Shown: positions 36,613-47,735 of the stretch, piece by piece | How the letters are laid out: the number at the start of each line of letters is the position of its first letter | Position numbering within the stretch: position 1 is the stretch's first letter | NCBI GenBank assembly: GCA_039602395.1 | Contig: JBCNJP010000020.1 | Location: 18,144,483 to 18,208,482 of the forward strand | Direction: 5' to 3' | DNA from: Deinandra increscens subsp. villosa | Lineage: Eukaryota; Streptophyta; Magnoliopsida; Asterales; Asteraceae | Length of the DNA: 64,000 nucleotides | The notes under the pieces: model-generated | Database searches by the model: none | What the model saw: only the letters and a program-made list of their open reading frames with translations | Told to the model about the DNA's origin: nothing | Made by a program: the position numbers and the translations under genes

Positions 36613-38184
36613 CATGTACATGCACATGCACATGCGCATGCGCATGCGCATGCGCATGCGCATGCGTATGCGTATGCGTATGCGCATGCGCATGCGCATG
36701 TGCATGTACATGTATATGTATATGTATATGTAGGGGAGATTCATTGTAGACATTCTAAAAAGTATTGAACATTTATTTCCCATTTGGTGTTACTCCATTT
36801 CACACTCCATTTCGCAAGCGAAATTCGTTGAAGAGAGAAAGAAAGAAAAATGAACAAAAGAAATTAATCATAGGAATCAGATGAACAAATCCAAAAGTCC
36901 AAAAGGGTGTATACGTATACAGTTCTACACTTTCTAAGATACCTACAATGAACCTCTGATTGTATATGTACATATGTATATACATAAAAACACCATCATT
37001 GATATTACAGGAGATATATATGCTGTGGGGTGATGATGACAAGATCTTCGATCGTGACGTTGCTAAGACCATGAAAGCGTAAGTCACATCCTTTCTTGTT
37101 ACAATGGAAAAATAGATTAATTAAATGCATCACTTACATACTAGTAGGGCTGTAAACGAACCGAACAAACACGAACGAGACATGTTTGTGTTTGTTTGTT
37201 AACATGTTATCGGACAATCGAACGAACACGAACAAATAGCCAAACAAGATTTTTTGTTTGTGTCCGTTTGTTAAGCAAAAAAACTTTTTCATGTTTGTTT
37301 GTGTTTGTTTGTGAATTTTTTACATTTAAGGTCAAATGAACCAAACGAAATTGACAAACCAAACCAAACTTAGTCACAAACATACCAAACAAACCAAACC
37401 AAAGACAATCACAAATAAAACCAAATAAACCAAACGAACCAAATTAACATAAATGAATCAAACAAACAAACACTATATGCTTGCATAAAAACAAAGCATT
37501 CATCCAAAGGCTGGAGATGCATGGAATCGTGGAGGTTGTATAAGGTATTGTGTTAACCTTAATTATAGAAGATATTGGATGGTATAATTCATAAATATTT
37601 TTAAAAATAAAAGCTAAATAGAGAATATCTTAAAAGGGAAATTATGAATACTTAAAAAATATATTATTAGAAGTATTAATGTTAACAAACAAACACAAAC
37701 AAACAATACGAACAAACACAAACGAACGAACACTTACCGAACGTTCACGAACACACTTACCGAACGTTCACGAACACAAATGGACGAACGAGGACTCTTT
37801 TCGTTTTCGTTTGTTAAGCTTAACGAACAAATTTTTTTGTCCGTGTTTGTCCATTTAGTAAACAAACGAACACAAACGAACTCCCGCCCGAACGGTTCAC
37901 GAACTTTTCATGAAATTTCGGTTCGTTTACAGCCCTACATACTAGTATGTATGTGTAAATCTTGACTTTTAATTAATAATGATTAAAGAATAACTTGTTA
38001 AAAGCTTATGAAAATGTTATTAGACTAACATGCATATATGGTGGCTATGTTTCATAGGCGACTGGGAGACAAAACAACACTGGATTGGATAAAGGATGCG
38101 GGACATCTATTACCATTAGAGCGACCATTCACCTATAATAAACGTCTCAAATGTATTCTTGAACGTGTCTCGAAATCTCATTGA
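24724..38184 (+). CDS. Alpha/beta-hydrolase gene B (4 exons, 309 aa if spliced across an 11-kb intron)
   Basis: Paralog of gene A. Exon 1 is 24724-25365 (642 bp). The nearest downstream exons of the same family on this strand are 36404-36496, 37011-37078 and 38058-38184; joined they give 930 bp in frame. Ser132 lies in GLSYGG, Asp about 255 in WGDDDK, His about 284 in DAGHLLP; the tail is ERVSKSH. Intron 1 (11,038 bp) contains a Gypsy/Tat relic, a nested hAT/Helitron/MULE stack and a 500-N gap, so the join is an inference. The sequence just before exon 2 (36245-36400) resembles the end of gene A intron 1, which argues that these exons descend from a normal paralog. Intron 3 holds a 793-bp hAT element. 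An LTR element lies only 128 bp upstream of the ATG (133 bp to the LTR edge), so the native promoter is displaced. Alternative: exon 1 is orphaned and the gene is broken. Confidence 0.6.
25366..27299. other. Gene B intron 1, proximal AT-rich part
   Basis: Starts with the GTGAGT donor. It contains a SINE-like piece near 26015-26100 ('tagtatcttggtgttaga', 'aaaagttcaaatcc') and a degenerate element at about 26210-26690 with '...gtcgtgtttataag' and '...cgggttataacccg' arms. Nothing coding is convincing. Confidence 0.4.
28371..28453. repeat. (GAA)n(GAG)n trinucleotide tract
   Basis: 83 bp of uninterrupted purine triplets, GAA then GAG. Confidence 0.95.
28805..28931. repeat. CTT/CTC pyrimidine tract, inverted relative to 28371-28453
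   Basis: About 125 bp of imperfect CTT/CTC triplets, reverse-complementary in character to the purine tract 350 bp away. A Leu-rich ORF across it is a low-complexity artefact. Confidence 0.9.
32073..32572. other. Assembly gap (500 N)
   Basis: Exactly 500 N, flanked by TA-dinucleotide repeat; a placeholder length, so the true distance is unknown. Confidence 0.99.
32575..33708 (+). mobile_element. Non-autonomous Helitron nested in the hAT element
   Basis: The 3' end has the hairpin CCCGTGCGTCGCACGGG (33679-33695) followed by tatcaaaaaCTAG, with T as the next base, as expected for insertion between A and T. The 5' end, just after the gap, is TCTATATCTATA..., and the conserved-looking 'gaatgccacatggcatcacc' follows. 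No Rep/helicase ORF. The exact 5' base is uncertain because of the TCTATA repeat and the gap. Confidence 0.7.
32872..33596. mobile_element. MULE-type foldback MITE nested in the Helitron (725 bp)
   Basis: TIRs GGAAAATTGGCCTATA... and the inverse ...TATAGGCCAATTTTCC. Long inverted arms share 'gctaacagtgttagtttctt' and 'ggatcctac'. A perfect 9-bp target duplication aattttaat lies at 32863-32871 and 33597-33605. Confidence 0.9.
33954..36235 (-). pseudogene. Gypsy RNase H-integrase remnant (copy 1)
   Basis: The minus strand at 35393-35610 reads TDGTSCVDGVGSGLLLVDPQ followed by FNFKTSNNEAEYKAFLTGVR, the plant Ty3/Gypsy (archaeal-type) RNase H motif with its DG and NNEAEY signatures. The segment at 34030-34090 encodes the integrase C-terminal KLGPKWEGPY followed by VALGKG. 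Many stops; not functional. The same sequence recurs at 48476-50755. Confidence 0.75.
36541..36731. repeat. Hexanucleotide microsatellite (TATATG)n / (CATGCG)n
   Basis: Tandem TATATG units with a central CATGCG variant core, in intron 2 of gene B. The counterpart in copy 2 is much longer (51059-51912) and lacks the CATGCG core. The Met-Tyr and Met-Arg ORFs over it are artefacts. Confidence 0.95.
36732..36958. mobile_element. MITE-like inverted repeat element beside the microsatellite
   Basis: The left 'gggagattcattgtagac' and the inverted right end 'agaggttcattgtaggtat' form an imperfect TIR of about 40 bp. Present in both blocks (second copy about 51910-52138). The target duplication is obscured by the TATATG repeat. 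Confidence 0.55.
37145..37937. mobile_element. Non-autonomous hAT element, 793 bp, TSD catactag, in gene B intron 3
   Basis: Termini TAGGGCTGTAAACGAACCGA and the inverse GGTTCGTTTACAGCCCTA. A perfect 8-bp duplication catactag lies at 37137-37144 and 37938-37945. Copy 2 of the block has the empty site with a single catactag (about 52316-52323), which proves the insertion boundaries. Arms are rich in AACAAACACGAAC motifs; no transposase. Confidence 0.97.
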
Positions 38185-40180
38185 TTTGCTGACTAAGTGC
38201 TTAATTGTGTTTAAAGACAAGCACATGTATTGGTTTCAGATTTTTTTATTTTATTTTATTTTATTTAATTTTTTTTTTGTGCTTAATTGTGTTTAAGATG
38301 AACCATGCCATTCGGTTTTAGAAGTTAAAAAACCAAGCGGTGGGTCATCCTTTTGGGTATTCATAATGTCATTTGTAAAAGTGAACTTAAAGGTATTAAG
38401 CCGTGCTTATATAATTTTGTGATGTTTATTATATTAACATGTGTAATGACATTATTGATCTCTACTTTTACCTTCCTATCCATTTTTTGTATAAATATGA
38501 TTTTAGAGATAAGAGTATTTTTTGATGATTGTATTGTCACAAATCTATTTAATATTTATATATATTACATTTGAAATTGGTGGGGTTGACTTACGGATTA
38601 CAGTGCCTTTTCCCTGCCTGTCACCTGTTGACAAGTGTTATGTAACCAGATAGTTATTTGACACCTGTCGTGGACAGGTGTGTTGTTTTATTATTATTTT
38701 TTACAAGCGTACTCTTCTTATTAACTATATGATCAACCATTTTTAAAACTGATTGTGAGTTTGGATCAATGGTTTGTTCATCGGTTTGCTTATGGTCTGT
38801 CACCAGTTTGAATCTAAGTGTATTATCTTACCCTTCTCTGATTTTGCTGTGGGTGCTTTTTTCTATCTTTAAAGTTTCTGGTGTGTAATTGCATGCTTCA
38901 TACCCGACTGATTTCCGTTGTTGAATTCCAATTTGTGCTTGCATATAGTTTTGTTGGTGCTTATACCGTTGATTTATCATTTATGACAATTTTGTTTTTC
39001 TATCGAAACGATTTTATGAAATTACAACATTTACAAATATTATCTTTGCTATGCACATAAGGTGTTTGTGTAAATGTCTTTTTGCTAATTACCTAGTATG
39101 GAGATATTGTTAGTTTACCTATGTGAATGAGAATGTTCTTGAAGGTAATAAAGATTTGGAAATACAGTAAAATATGCAAAATTAAGCTTGAAAAACAAAA
39201 GGAAAGAGAACTGTGGAATAGGATTAAACTAATATAAAACGTCAGATGCATAAACTTGGAGAACCAAATCAACAATTAGGCTTGAAAATTAAAAAGATAT
39301 ACAACTGAGAAAGATGAATTTAGTCCAATTTTAAAATCTTTTACAAATAAGTGGACATCTTAAACAAAATGGAACATGCAAAAACTCACATAACAAATTG
39401 ACAAACCACTACCAATTAGAAGAATAAAATACAAATGGGCTGATTTGTGTGTCATGGGCTGCGCAAAGAGATGGTTTTACAAAATTTGATAGGTCTGAAA
39501 TATGTAACAGTTTATTCAAATTTTAACTAAATAAATTGTAAATTTTATCTGCTCATTTCATTTAAGGTAATAGAAAAAAGTTTCGATTTAGGACATTAAA
39601 ACAACAGTCTTTTAGCATTTGATTTCCACAAGTATAAAAAAAATTACAATCATCGCAGGAAGTATCGACGCGTTAAAATGCAATAATATAGAACTTTAGG
39701 CTACGAGAATCCAATGTATGTTTCTTACGTTTCTTATATATCCATAAGACCATAACCCTCTATAGTTTTCTGATGGTTTCATGTATAGCATTCCCGTTAT
39801 GTTAAAGATGACTCTATATGCTATGTTTATATGTGTTATCTGTTAGTATATGTCTCTTAGTAGGTTTAATTTTAATTTACTATCTATATTGAATCACATC
39901 TTTATATGTGCCATTTAAGATGTCTGGTGCAAGTACATCTAGAAGGAGACTGCGTGAGCAAACTGGTTCTGGTTTAGGTGTTCAATCTAGGAGACAGTCA
40001 GCTGCCTCAGGCTAACAATGAAACATGCATCATCATTGCTGACCTAAAAACAAAACATCCTGACGTATTCAAAGTATGCAAACTTCATTCGCTTTCGATC
40101 CAGTCTTGGCAATCGTCCTCCTCCCCCTCCACACTGAGGGGGTGTATTAGCGATTGTATTGTGTATTCATATATGTTGTA
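38185..40180 (+). other. Gene B 3' flank, unresolved sequence
   Basis: The first ~200 bp (to about 38400) are homologous to the gene A 3' flank ('cataatgtcatttgtaaaag', 'gtgaactta'), so they probably include 3' UTR. The rest holds no gene I can name. A short ORF at 39920-40015 (MSGASTSRRRLREQTGSGLG...) is conserved in both blocks but is only 32 aa. 'ccccctccacactgaggggg' then 'tgtattagcg' near 40123 looks like a polypurine-tract/LTR start. Confidence 0.45.
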
Positions 40181-40535
40181 CTAGGTTAGTAACCCGTGTA
40201 TTACACGAGCTGAATATAGATTTATAATATTAGATAAATACAAAGAAAAATATAATGATTAAGAAATTTGAAAATTTGATTGATATAAAATTCATATAAT
40301 ATATTAAATAATAATTTATTACATTTAAGAAGTTTATTATGTGTGAAGTTCTTGATTACTTTCCACAAAAACACTAAAATTATTGAATAAATTAAACAAA
40401 TCTACATTAATTTTTAAAAATTTAGTTTTGATAAAATTGGTAATTAGTCTTAATTGATGATTTACTAAATTGGTAATTCAATATGAGATTGACATCTGAC
40501 ATGGTGATGTGGACCCTTTATAAATAAGACATGTG
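40181..40535 (-). mobile_element. Small non-autonomous Helitron, minus orientation
   Basis: Reading the minus strand, the hairpin CTCGTGTAATACACGGG is followed by ttactaacCTAG and then T, the standard Helitron 3' terminus. Block copy 2 has the empty site at 54589/54590 (tgta|ttatt). The 5' end is probably near 40530 ('ggaccctttataaata' inverted), but the exact TC is not certain, and the flank present in copy 2 does not reappear to the right. Confidence 0.65.
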
Positions 40536-40543
40536 ACATAAAT

Positions 40544-40740
40544 CAGGGGCGCAACTTTTAAGGGCGGGAGGGGGTGCCCGACCCCCCGAAATTTTTTTTG
40601 CGATGTAGGAGGTATATAATTTTCGTGTAGAAAATTTCGATATACTCCGGTTTCGACCCCCCATTTACCCAAAAATCGACGTAAGGTAAAAAAAAATTAG
40701 ATCCCGACCCCTCACTTGATATTTTCAAGCTTCGCCACTG
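40544..40740. mobile_element. CAGTGGCG-type hAT MITE, degraded (197 bp)
   Basis: Left end CAGGGGCGCAACTT, right end inverted CAGTGGCGAAGCTT; imperfect 8-bp flanks. Same terminal family as 16292-16583. Confidence 0.6.
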
Positions 40741-41075
40741 GTCATAAGTAATGACACGCAAAAAGCGTGTCATCTCCCTTTATGACGGGAGCTTCCTTTG
40801 ACGCACGTTTATGACACACATTTATGACGCGCAGTGCGTGTCGTAAATGCGCGTCATAAGCAAATGACACGCAAATGTGCGTCATCTCTCTTTAACAAAA
40901 GTGGCATTGTGCGTCATAAATGATTTTTTAAGAAATGTTAATGTATTAACAATTAGACCATATCTGAACGACATATGATGATTGTCATTCATTAACAAGT
41001 TGACCATATCTGAACATAATTTGATGATTGTAATTCATTAACAATTTGACCATATTTGAACGACATATGATTTAT
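40741..41075. repeat. Palindrome-rich repeat (TGACACGC...GCGTGTCA) plus ~55-bp tandem tail
   Basis: Short palindromes such as atgacacgc/gcgtgtcat recur about every 30 bp, followed by three units of 'gaccatatctgaacgacata'. The first 250 bp are nearly identical to 63126-63365. Probably the terminal region of a DNA transposon family. Confidence 0.7.
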
Positions 41076-42970
41076 AATTTTTAGAAATGTATGACAAAAT
41101 GTGTTTTGGTTATTTATATTAATTAGAAATCTTTAAAAAGAGCGTGGAACCGATTCTGGAATCAATTCCATCCAACACTAACCAGTTAAGTTCTTACTAG
41201 TTCTTCATCCAGACCCACCAACCCAGTTCATGCAATTTGGTTCCGGTTCCACCCCAAAAACCGAAATTTGCACCTCTAACCTCTATCACCATCAATTTTT
41301 GTGTCTCTTCTATATTAACTAGCGTTTTCTAATCTTAGTCACTGGCGGCCTCTTTCTTCGGTGATGTAAATGGTCCCCTGTCATTTACACAGGTAGTGAT
41401 AGGACTTACAACCCAAATCAAAATGTACGTAGGGTATGTTGGTTGTGACTTGGAGCCTGTGAGTTGTTTTTTTATATTACTTTTTTCAAGTATTTAATTT
41501 AAGAGTTAAATAATACTATTTTAAATAAAAAATGATTTTATTAAAACATACAAATATTACATCAAAAAATATATATATAATAAACCGCTTACGAAATCAA
41601 AAACGTGTCAAAAAGCGCTCACGAGTCCAAAGAATTTTTTTAAAGAAGACTACAAGTTTAGTTTTTATTAAAAAAGTTAAACATGTAACAGGTATTTGAG
41701 AAAAATAAGATCTGAGCTTAAATAAAAGTTTTTAAATAAATAAAATGTTAACTCAAATCTGGCACCACTAACTGGATGGATTTGTTCCGGTTGCAAAGTC
41801 ACAAGCAAACTCACGATGTTGTGATTCTCACGCCATTGGATCCACCTGGCTCACGCAACAAACTCACGGAAGAGAGGGGGGGGGGGGGGGGTTGTTCCAT
41901 GGTGTGGGTGGGCTCACGCCACACACCCATGCAAACATACCGCATACCCTTACTTATATATTAAAGCTAAACCTTGGATGAAATTCACACATAAAACCTC
42001 TTGCAAACCTCTCTATACAGGAACTTTCTAAGTTCTCTAAAAAATATTCTTATTCTTCTAATCTTGTTTCTGACAAAAAATTGGCATACTTTCAGGCTCT
42101 AGAGATCTTCTTTGACAATATTACAGTTTCTGCCGTTATATCCTTAAAAACAAACGAGTTTTCTTGAAATACAAGAACTGTAGTTTAAGAAAACTATGTC
42201 ATATATTGGCATCAGAAAATCTTTATGCTTCTACTCCTTTCTACCCAAATTATAACTTAGTATTGCAATATCTTTCATTGTAATCTTTTTATGTGTTTTA
42301 TACTTAATTAACAAAATAATAAAGGGCTTTACTACAATATCCATGTCAACCATTACAGTAGTTTCATTTTGCACAAGCTATTATAATACAGTCTCAATTA
42401 ATTTAAATATACATCTCCATGTTCTTTTAGGTCACTTGTTTTTTTTATCGATCAACTAAGTATTATTTATACCGTTGAGTCACTTTTCAAGAAAAACCAT
42501 CTCCATGAACGTTCATATGGAAAATCTTTATGACTCGGGTATCGAACTCGTGACCTCTCAGTCCTGAGTCATACCCTCATCACCAATACCATTTAACCAA
42601 AGGACAAGGCCGGACTGGTGGTTTTTTAGACCACTCATTCAATTGACAAAACATGAAATAAATTTTTAGGTTTGGTGGTCGTTGTACCAAACCAATTAAG
42701 TTGAATTAATTACATGAACCTGGAAGAAAAATAAGCATTCAGTCATTCACACACCATCTATTAATTGAAATCAAATCATGTCAAAACAAAGTCGAACCTA
42801 AAATTGAAAGCCTGAAACCGAAGGGTCTTTCCTTTTGATCAAAACCGAATCTTCTAGCTAGTTTCCGTTTTGATTTCAGAAAAAATACAAACACATGCTT
42901 ACCGCAATAATTCATTATTTATATACTAATAATGTTGTCTATGGCTTTATAGTTTAGTGGCATAGTGTCA
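41076..42970. other. Spacer 3' of gene C, no gene seen
   Basis: AT-rich. Contains a 16-G run at 41876-41891 and a minus-strand SINE-like segment near 42535-42605 (inverted 'ggtcacgagttcgataccc' B box and 'ggttaaatggtattg' A box). No ORF of interest. Confidence 0.4.
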
Positions 42971-44693
42971 TCAAGTCCGCTTGCATACTTTGCTTGCATG
43001 TTCAAGAATACATTTAAGACGTTTGTTATATTTGAATGGTCGCTCTAATGGTACAAGGTGCCCTGAATCCTTTATCCACGCTAATGTTGTTTCGTCACCC
43101 AATTGTCTGATAACATAAAATATACCAGCGCTATTAGACTAGAGTGAGGTTCAAAAGAAAACAGAAGAGAAAAAAATGGGAAACCGTAGGGAACTGGATA
43201 AAACGAACTCCGAATTATTAATAGGTTCAAATTTTTGGGTTTTTAACTATTAGGGTTTCGGGTTTTTAGTGTTAGCATCTAGGGTTTATTTTAGAGTTTA
43301 GTTTATAAAGTTTAGGGTTTAGCTTTAGCTTTTAAAAATCCAATATGACTCGACGAGCCGATTCCAGTAGCATTGCCGGAATGGGTTTTATGAGAACTCG
43401 TTTGAGCTAGTTTTTCACGATTCACCACTTTTTTACCTTTTGCTTTTGAAGTAACGCCTATTAGTCTAATGTATACTGTAATGAGGGGATGTAACTTACG
43501 TTTTCATGGTCATAGCAAGGTCCAAGTTGAAGATCTTATCATCGTCACCCCACACCATATGTATCTCCTATTTAAAAACAAAGTATTTTATACGACCTGT
43601 TTATTTATTTAAAAGTAATTTCACATTATTAAAATCATATACTCTGAGATCTACCTGTGAGTAGTTGGTATCTAAAGTTGTATCTTTGTCGGAAACAACC
43701 AAATTCTCTAAGAGTTCATTTCTCTCCTTTCTGTTAGTGAACATCGTCTGCAAAGAAAAGATAATATAATTACGCTAGGGGCGTTATTTTCACACTTCCT
43801 GACATTCTATCTTCACACCATCTTAAATGGTTGTCACCAATACTTCTTGAACGGTAACTTTTCAAACTCTAATTTTTTTTTTAATATTTAACAAAGTCAA
43901 GCTTCTCAAATGGATGTTTCACTTTTTTTACATGGCATAGTGGCGTGATGTTTTTCAAATTTTAACTTAGTGTGACATTGAAAAGTTCAAATTTGAAAAG
44001 TGGTACGTTCTAAGTCTTGGCGTACGTACAAAAGTTGAGCTTTGATTTTACCTCAAGAATATCTCCATAAATGAAATCAGGAAGCCATGGGAACTTATGA
44101 AAGCCAATAGAAAACAACATTTTTAACCCCTCTACCGTTTCGGGCATCAAAAGGTCTGACCATCGCGCTAAACCTAGCCGCTTATACGAGTCGCGGCTAA
44201 TGGATTCAGTCAACTCAATGACGGTTCCCGACATCACCATAGACTTGACCAACTTGGGGTACAACTTAGCCATCTTGAACCCAACCATCCCTCCATAACT
44301 TAACCCCACTAGTGTCACCTTCTCCACTCCTAGTATCCCAAGCCCCTTAGCCACAAATTCGGCCTGAAAGCTCGCGGATCTCTCGTTTTTATCGGTGATT
44401 GAGCCACCGAAGAACAAGAAGTCAGGAACGTAGACCGCGTATTCACGGGTCAACGCCAAAACCTGTAGAAACCAAGTGAAGATTCCGTCCATGGCGAAAG
44501 AGTGAAGGAGGACCACTGCAGGCTTGGTGGGTGGAACGTAGACGATATTCTTGTCATTTGTGGTGACGGTTTCTTTCGGAACCCAAATATTCATCAGGGT
44601 TCCGGGCTCTATTTCTATCGTTTGTTGGGTTAACCCGGCTAGCTTCACGAGCCCATGAATCAAAGGTGTTAGCACCACAATTGTATTCCCCAT
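42971..44693 (-). CDS. Alpha/beta-hydrolase gene C (4 exons, 312 aa)
   Basis: Compact, complete member of the hydrolase family on the opposite strand. Exons in transcript order: 44693-44052, 43747-43655, 43567-43500, 43106-42971 (642+93+68+136 = 939 bp), all with GT-AG introns of 304, 87 and 393 bp. Ser132 in GLSYGG, Asp about 255 in WGDDDK and His about 284 in DSGHLVP complete the triad; the oxyanion strand is LLHSF. The C-terminus (EHASKVCKRT) differs from A and B. An upstream in-frame ATG at 44705 would add MINQ, but I prefer 44693 because genes A and B begin MGN. No TE interrupts the introns, so this is the most likely functional copy. The 5' flank is a tandem array (44706-45899), described separately. 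Family assignment is firm; substrate cannot be read from sequence. Confidence 0.88.
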
Positions 44694-45899
44694 TTGATTG
44701 ATCATTTCTTTTGATTTTGAATCTTTTTATATGTAAATGTGATCATACACGAGACACATATAAATATAATATTTGTATCTATATACAGAGATATATTTTT
44801 AACACGTGCTGCCCTCCCATTATTGACAATTGTAAGTTGTCCTTTTTTTTGTTTTGAATTTTAATTATAACGGCGAATTCAGGCGCATCGACTTTTATTT
44901 GTGAGGTAGGGATATTAAGATAGCAGCCTCTTAATGAGGTTTTTATTTATTTAAACTTTTTTATAACTGACAATAAAAGAAGTTTTTTTTTCTTTTGATT
45001 TTGAATCTTTTTATATGTAAATGTGATCATACACGAGACACATATAAAATATTAAGATAGCAACCTCTTAATGAGGTTTTTATTTATTTAATTTTTTTTA
45101 TAACTGACAATAAAAGAAGTTTTTTTTTTCTTTTGATTTTGAATCTTTTTATATGTAAATGTGATCATACACGAGACACATATAAATATAATATTCTTTT
45201 TTTTTTAAAGAGGTTTCTTTCTCGTCTCCGGTCTTAAGGTTAACTTAAACAAATGTTCTTTTTAACACGTGCTGCCCTCCCATTATTGACAATTGTAAGT
45301 TGTCCTTTTTTTTGTTTTGAATTTTAATTATAACGGCGAATTCAGGCGCATCGACTTTTATTTGTGAGGTAGGGATATTAAGATAGCAGCCTCTTAATGA
45401 GGTTTTTATTTATTTAATTTTTTTTTATAACTGACAATAAAAGAAGTTTTTTTCTTTTGATTTTGAATCTTTTTATATGTAAATGTGATCATACACGAGA
45501 CACATATAAATATAATATTCTTTTTTTTAAAGAGGTTTCTTTCTCGTCTCCGGTCTTAAGGTTAACTTAAACAAATGTTCTTTTTAACACGTGCTGCCCT
45601 CCCATTATTGACAATTGTAAGTTGTCCTTTTTTTTGTTTTGAATTTTAATTATAACGGCGAATTCAGGCGCATCGACTTTTATTTGTGAGGTAGGGATAT
45701 TAAGATAGCAGCCTCTTAATGAGGTTTTTATTTATTTAATTTTTTTTATAACTGACAATAAAAGAAGTTTTTTTTCTTTTGATTTTGAATCTTTTTATAT
45801 GTAAATGTGATCATACACGAGACACATATAAATATAATATTCTTTTTTTTAAAGAGGTTTCTTTCTCGTCTCCGGTCTTAAGGTTAACTTAAACAAATG
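44694..45899 (-). promoter_or_regulatory. Gene C 5' flank: tandem array of promoter-proximal units
   Basis: A unit of roughly 320 bp beginning right at the gene C ATG is repeated. 'gatcatacacgagacacata' occurs five times (about 44741, 45024, 45162, 45487, 45809). 'aacacgtgctgccctccc' occurs three times, each carrying a CACGTG G-box (44813, 45266, 45588). On the minus strand a TATA-like TATAAAAAG lies at 44723-44731, very close to the ATG. The second unit is internally deleted. The array ends abruptly at LINE sequence (45900). Repeats are seen; a regulatory role is inference. Confidence 0.8.
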
Positions 45900-47239
45900 T
45901 GGGCTTTGTGGAATTAATGTTCCGTGGGAAGAGGTTGCGCTTCTTGCCAACTCGTGTGGGTGTAAGGGGAGTAATCTCCCTTTAAAATACTTGGGGCTCA
46001 TCGTGGGAGACAATATGAATCGGATTAATGCTTGGAAGCCGGTGGTTGATACTTTCCGGGCTAAACTTTCTTGTTGGAAAGCTACTCATCTTTCGATGGG
46101 GGGGGGGGGAGGCTTATTCTCATTAAATCTGTCCTTGATAGCCTTCCGCTTTTTTATTTTTCTTTATATAAAGCGCCCATTAAAGTTCTACAAACGCTCG
46201 AGAGTATCCGCTTCAATTTTCTTTGGGGAGGGAGCTGTAATGAAGAAGGGGGGGGGGAACCAGAAAAATTCATTGGATCAGCAAATCGGTCATTTGTAAA
46301 CCAAAGGAGGCTGGGGGACTTGGGCTAGATTCGCTGGAATCTATTAATCAGTCTCTTCTTGTTAAGTGGTACTGGAGGTTTTTGGTTGAGCCTCAAAGTT
46401 TGTGGAGGAGAGTCATAGTTGGCATTCACGGATCCTCCATTTCTCCTCAGTGGGTCAATGGTAATATTACTATTACTGATGTATGGAAAAATATTTCAAA
46501 GGTTGAAAGAGGGCTCAAAAAAATCAATGTTAGGCTGAAGGAGTTACTGGTTCAAGAGGGACAAGTTTGGAAGTGGGTTAATGGGCCTGATGGGCTCTTC
46601 TCAACCAAGTCTATGCGTTGTATTTTGTCCAGATCCTTAGAGATGAATACCAGCTCTATGTTATGGGTTAAAGTCATTCCTTTGAAGGTCAATTTGGTCA
46701 TGTGGAGGGCTCTTGCCAATAGACTCCCTACACTTGATGGTCTTCATCGTCGCAACGTTCCTGTTGGCTCTCTTCTGTGTCCGCTTTGCATGGAGGTCAA
46801 CGAGTCTGGGAACACATTTTCACAAGCTGTCGGATCGCTATGGAGATATGGGCTTGGATTGCTGATTGGTGTAAGCTGCCTAATTTATTCTCCTTCTCTG
46901 TCGCGGATCTCAGCCAAGTTCATGCGCATTGTAACTGCAACAAGGGCAAGGCGCTGATTATTCAAGCTATTATACACACGGCGTGGTGGGTTATTTGGCG
47001 GGCTAGGAACGATATAGTTTTCAATAAAAAGAAGGTGGCTGCTCAAAAACTCTTCCTCGACATCAAATCTTCGTGTTTTTTGTGGGTCTCAAATAGATGT
47101 AGGAAGGGTAGTGTTAATTGGGGAGATTGGTGTAACTTTAACATTAATATGTAAGTCCCGCTGTTTCGTTTTTTGCCCGCTCCTAGCATCTTGCTAGTTT
47201 TCGGGCTGTGTTTAATGAAAGCGCCGTTCAAAAAAAAAA
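45900..47239 (+). mobile_element. 5'-truncated L1-type LINE
   Basis: The plus strand encodes the C-terminal part of a plant non-LTR reverse transcriptase: LPLKYLGLIVGDNMNRINAW, LSCWKATHLSMGG and FNFLWGGSCNEEG, then the zf-RVT region (VNLVMWRALANRLPTLDGLH, CPLCMEVNES) and AWWVIWRARNDIVFNKKK. It ends at poly(A) 47229-47239 preceded by 'gcgccgttc'. Frameshifts include two expanded G runs (46098-46109, 46248-46257). It directly abuts the gene C repeat array. Confidence 0.88.
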
Positions 47240-47289
47240 CCAAGGACAATTACATGATTACAACAAACAGGAAAATTAAAGTTACACGA

Positions 47290-47484
47290 TCAACTTTTTA
47301 GACCTATTTTAAACACTTTTTCATTTCTCATCTTCCACATGATCCATAAAACCATGAGTATGACAAGATGCACCACTTTCTTCCTCCATCTCGAACCCTG
47401 TATAAACTGATGCAATTTAAGAAGATCTTTAGCTTTAAATGCAAAGAAAGAAGAATTCCACGCTATCTTGAAATAAAACCCCAT
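47290..47484 (-). pseudogene. Second LINE fragment, minus strand (zf-RVT tail)
   Basis: The minus strand encodes GFYFKIAWNSSFFAFKAKDL and HLVILMVLWIMWKMRNEKVF, the C-terminal W..W..RN..VF signature of plant L1 elements. About 65 aa only. Confidence 0.65.
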
Positions 47485-47514
47485 AGGGTTTGAATTAATT
47501 AAGAAGTAAACATT

Positions 47515-47735
47515 ATAACCTACTGGCTTAGTCTAGTGGTAAATGTGTATAACCTCCAATCATGAGGTGTGGTCATGCCTAAGCATGTTAGCATCACCAT
47601 ATCACCTTACTAGACTATCAAGAGTCGAAAGTTCATCAGTCGGAATTATGACACCCGACTAGGGGACGACGCATGATCCTAACGGTGACTCGCATCCCAT
47701 GCAAAGTAATATGTTCGTGAGTTTTATGTCTATGT
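47515..47735 (+). other. SINE-like sequence before the gap
   Basis: 'ggcttagtctagtggtaaat' resembles a tRNA A box; the B box is weak. The sequence runs into the gap. Low support. Confidence 0.3.

Larger units (their letters stand above)
33709..40180. repeat. Segmental duplicate block, copy 1
   Basis: Near-identical to 48236-54589: hAT right half, Gypsy remnant, hydrolase exons 2-4 and 3' flank. Relative to copy 2 it carries an extra 793-bp hAT (37145-37937), a short microsatellite, and a Helitron insertion exactly at its right end (40181). Confidence 0.92.

Noticed and set aside
36640..36700. CATGCG/GCATGC palindromic core as a possible binding array
   Set aside because: Best explained as a variant block of the hexanucleotide microsatellite; absent in copy 2.
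36535..36783. Met-Tyr / Met-Arg repeat ORFs on both strands (also 51048-51947 and 51579-52265)
   Set aside because: They are translations of the TATATG/CATGCG microsatellite and of flanking intron; no codon structure beyond the repeat.
42941..42970. tRNA-like 'atagtttagtggcatag' sequence
   Set aside because: Immediately downstream of the gene C stop codon and lacking a B box or cloverleaf; treated as 3' UTR.
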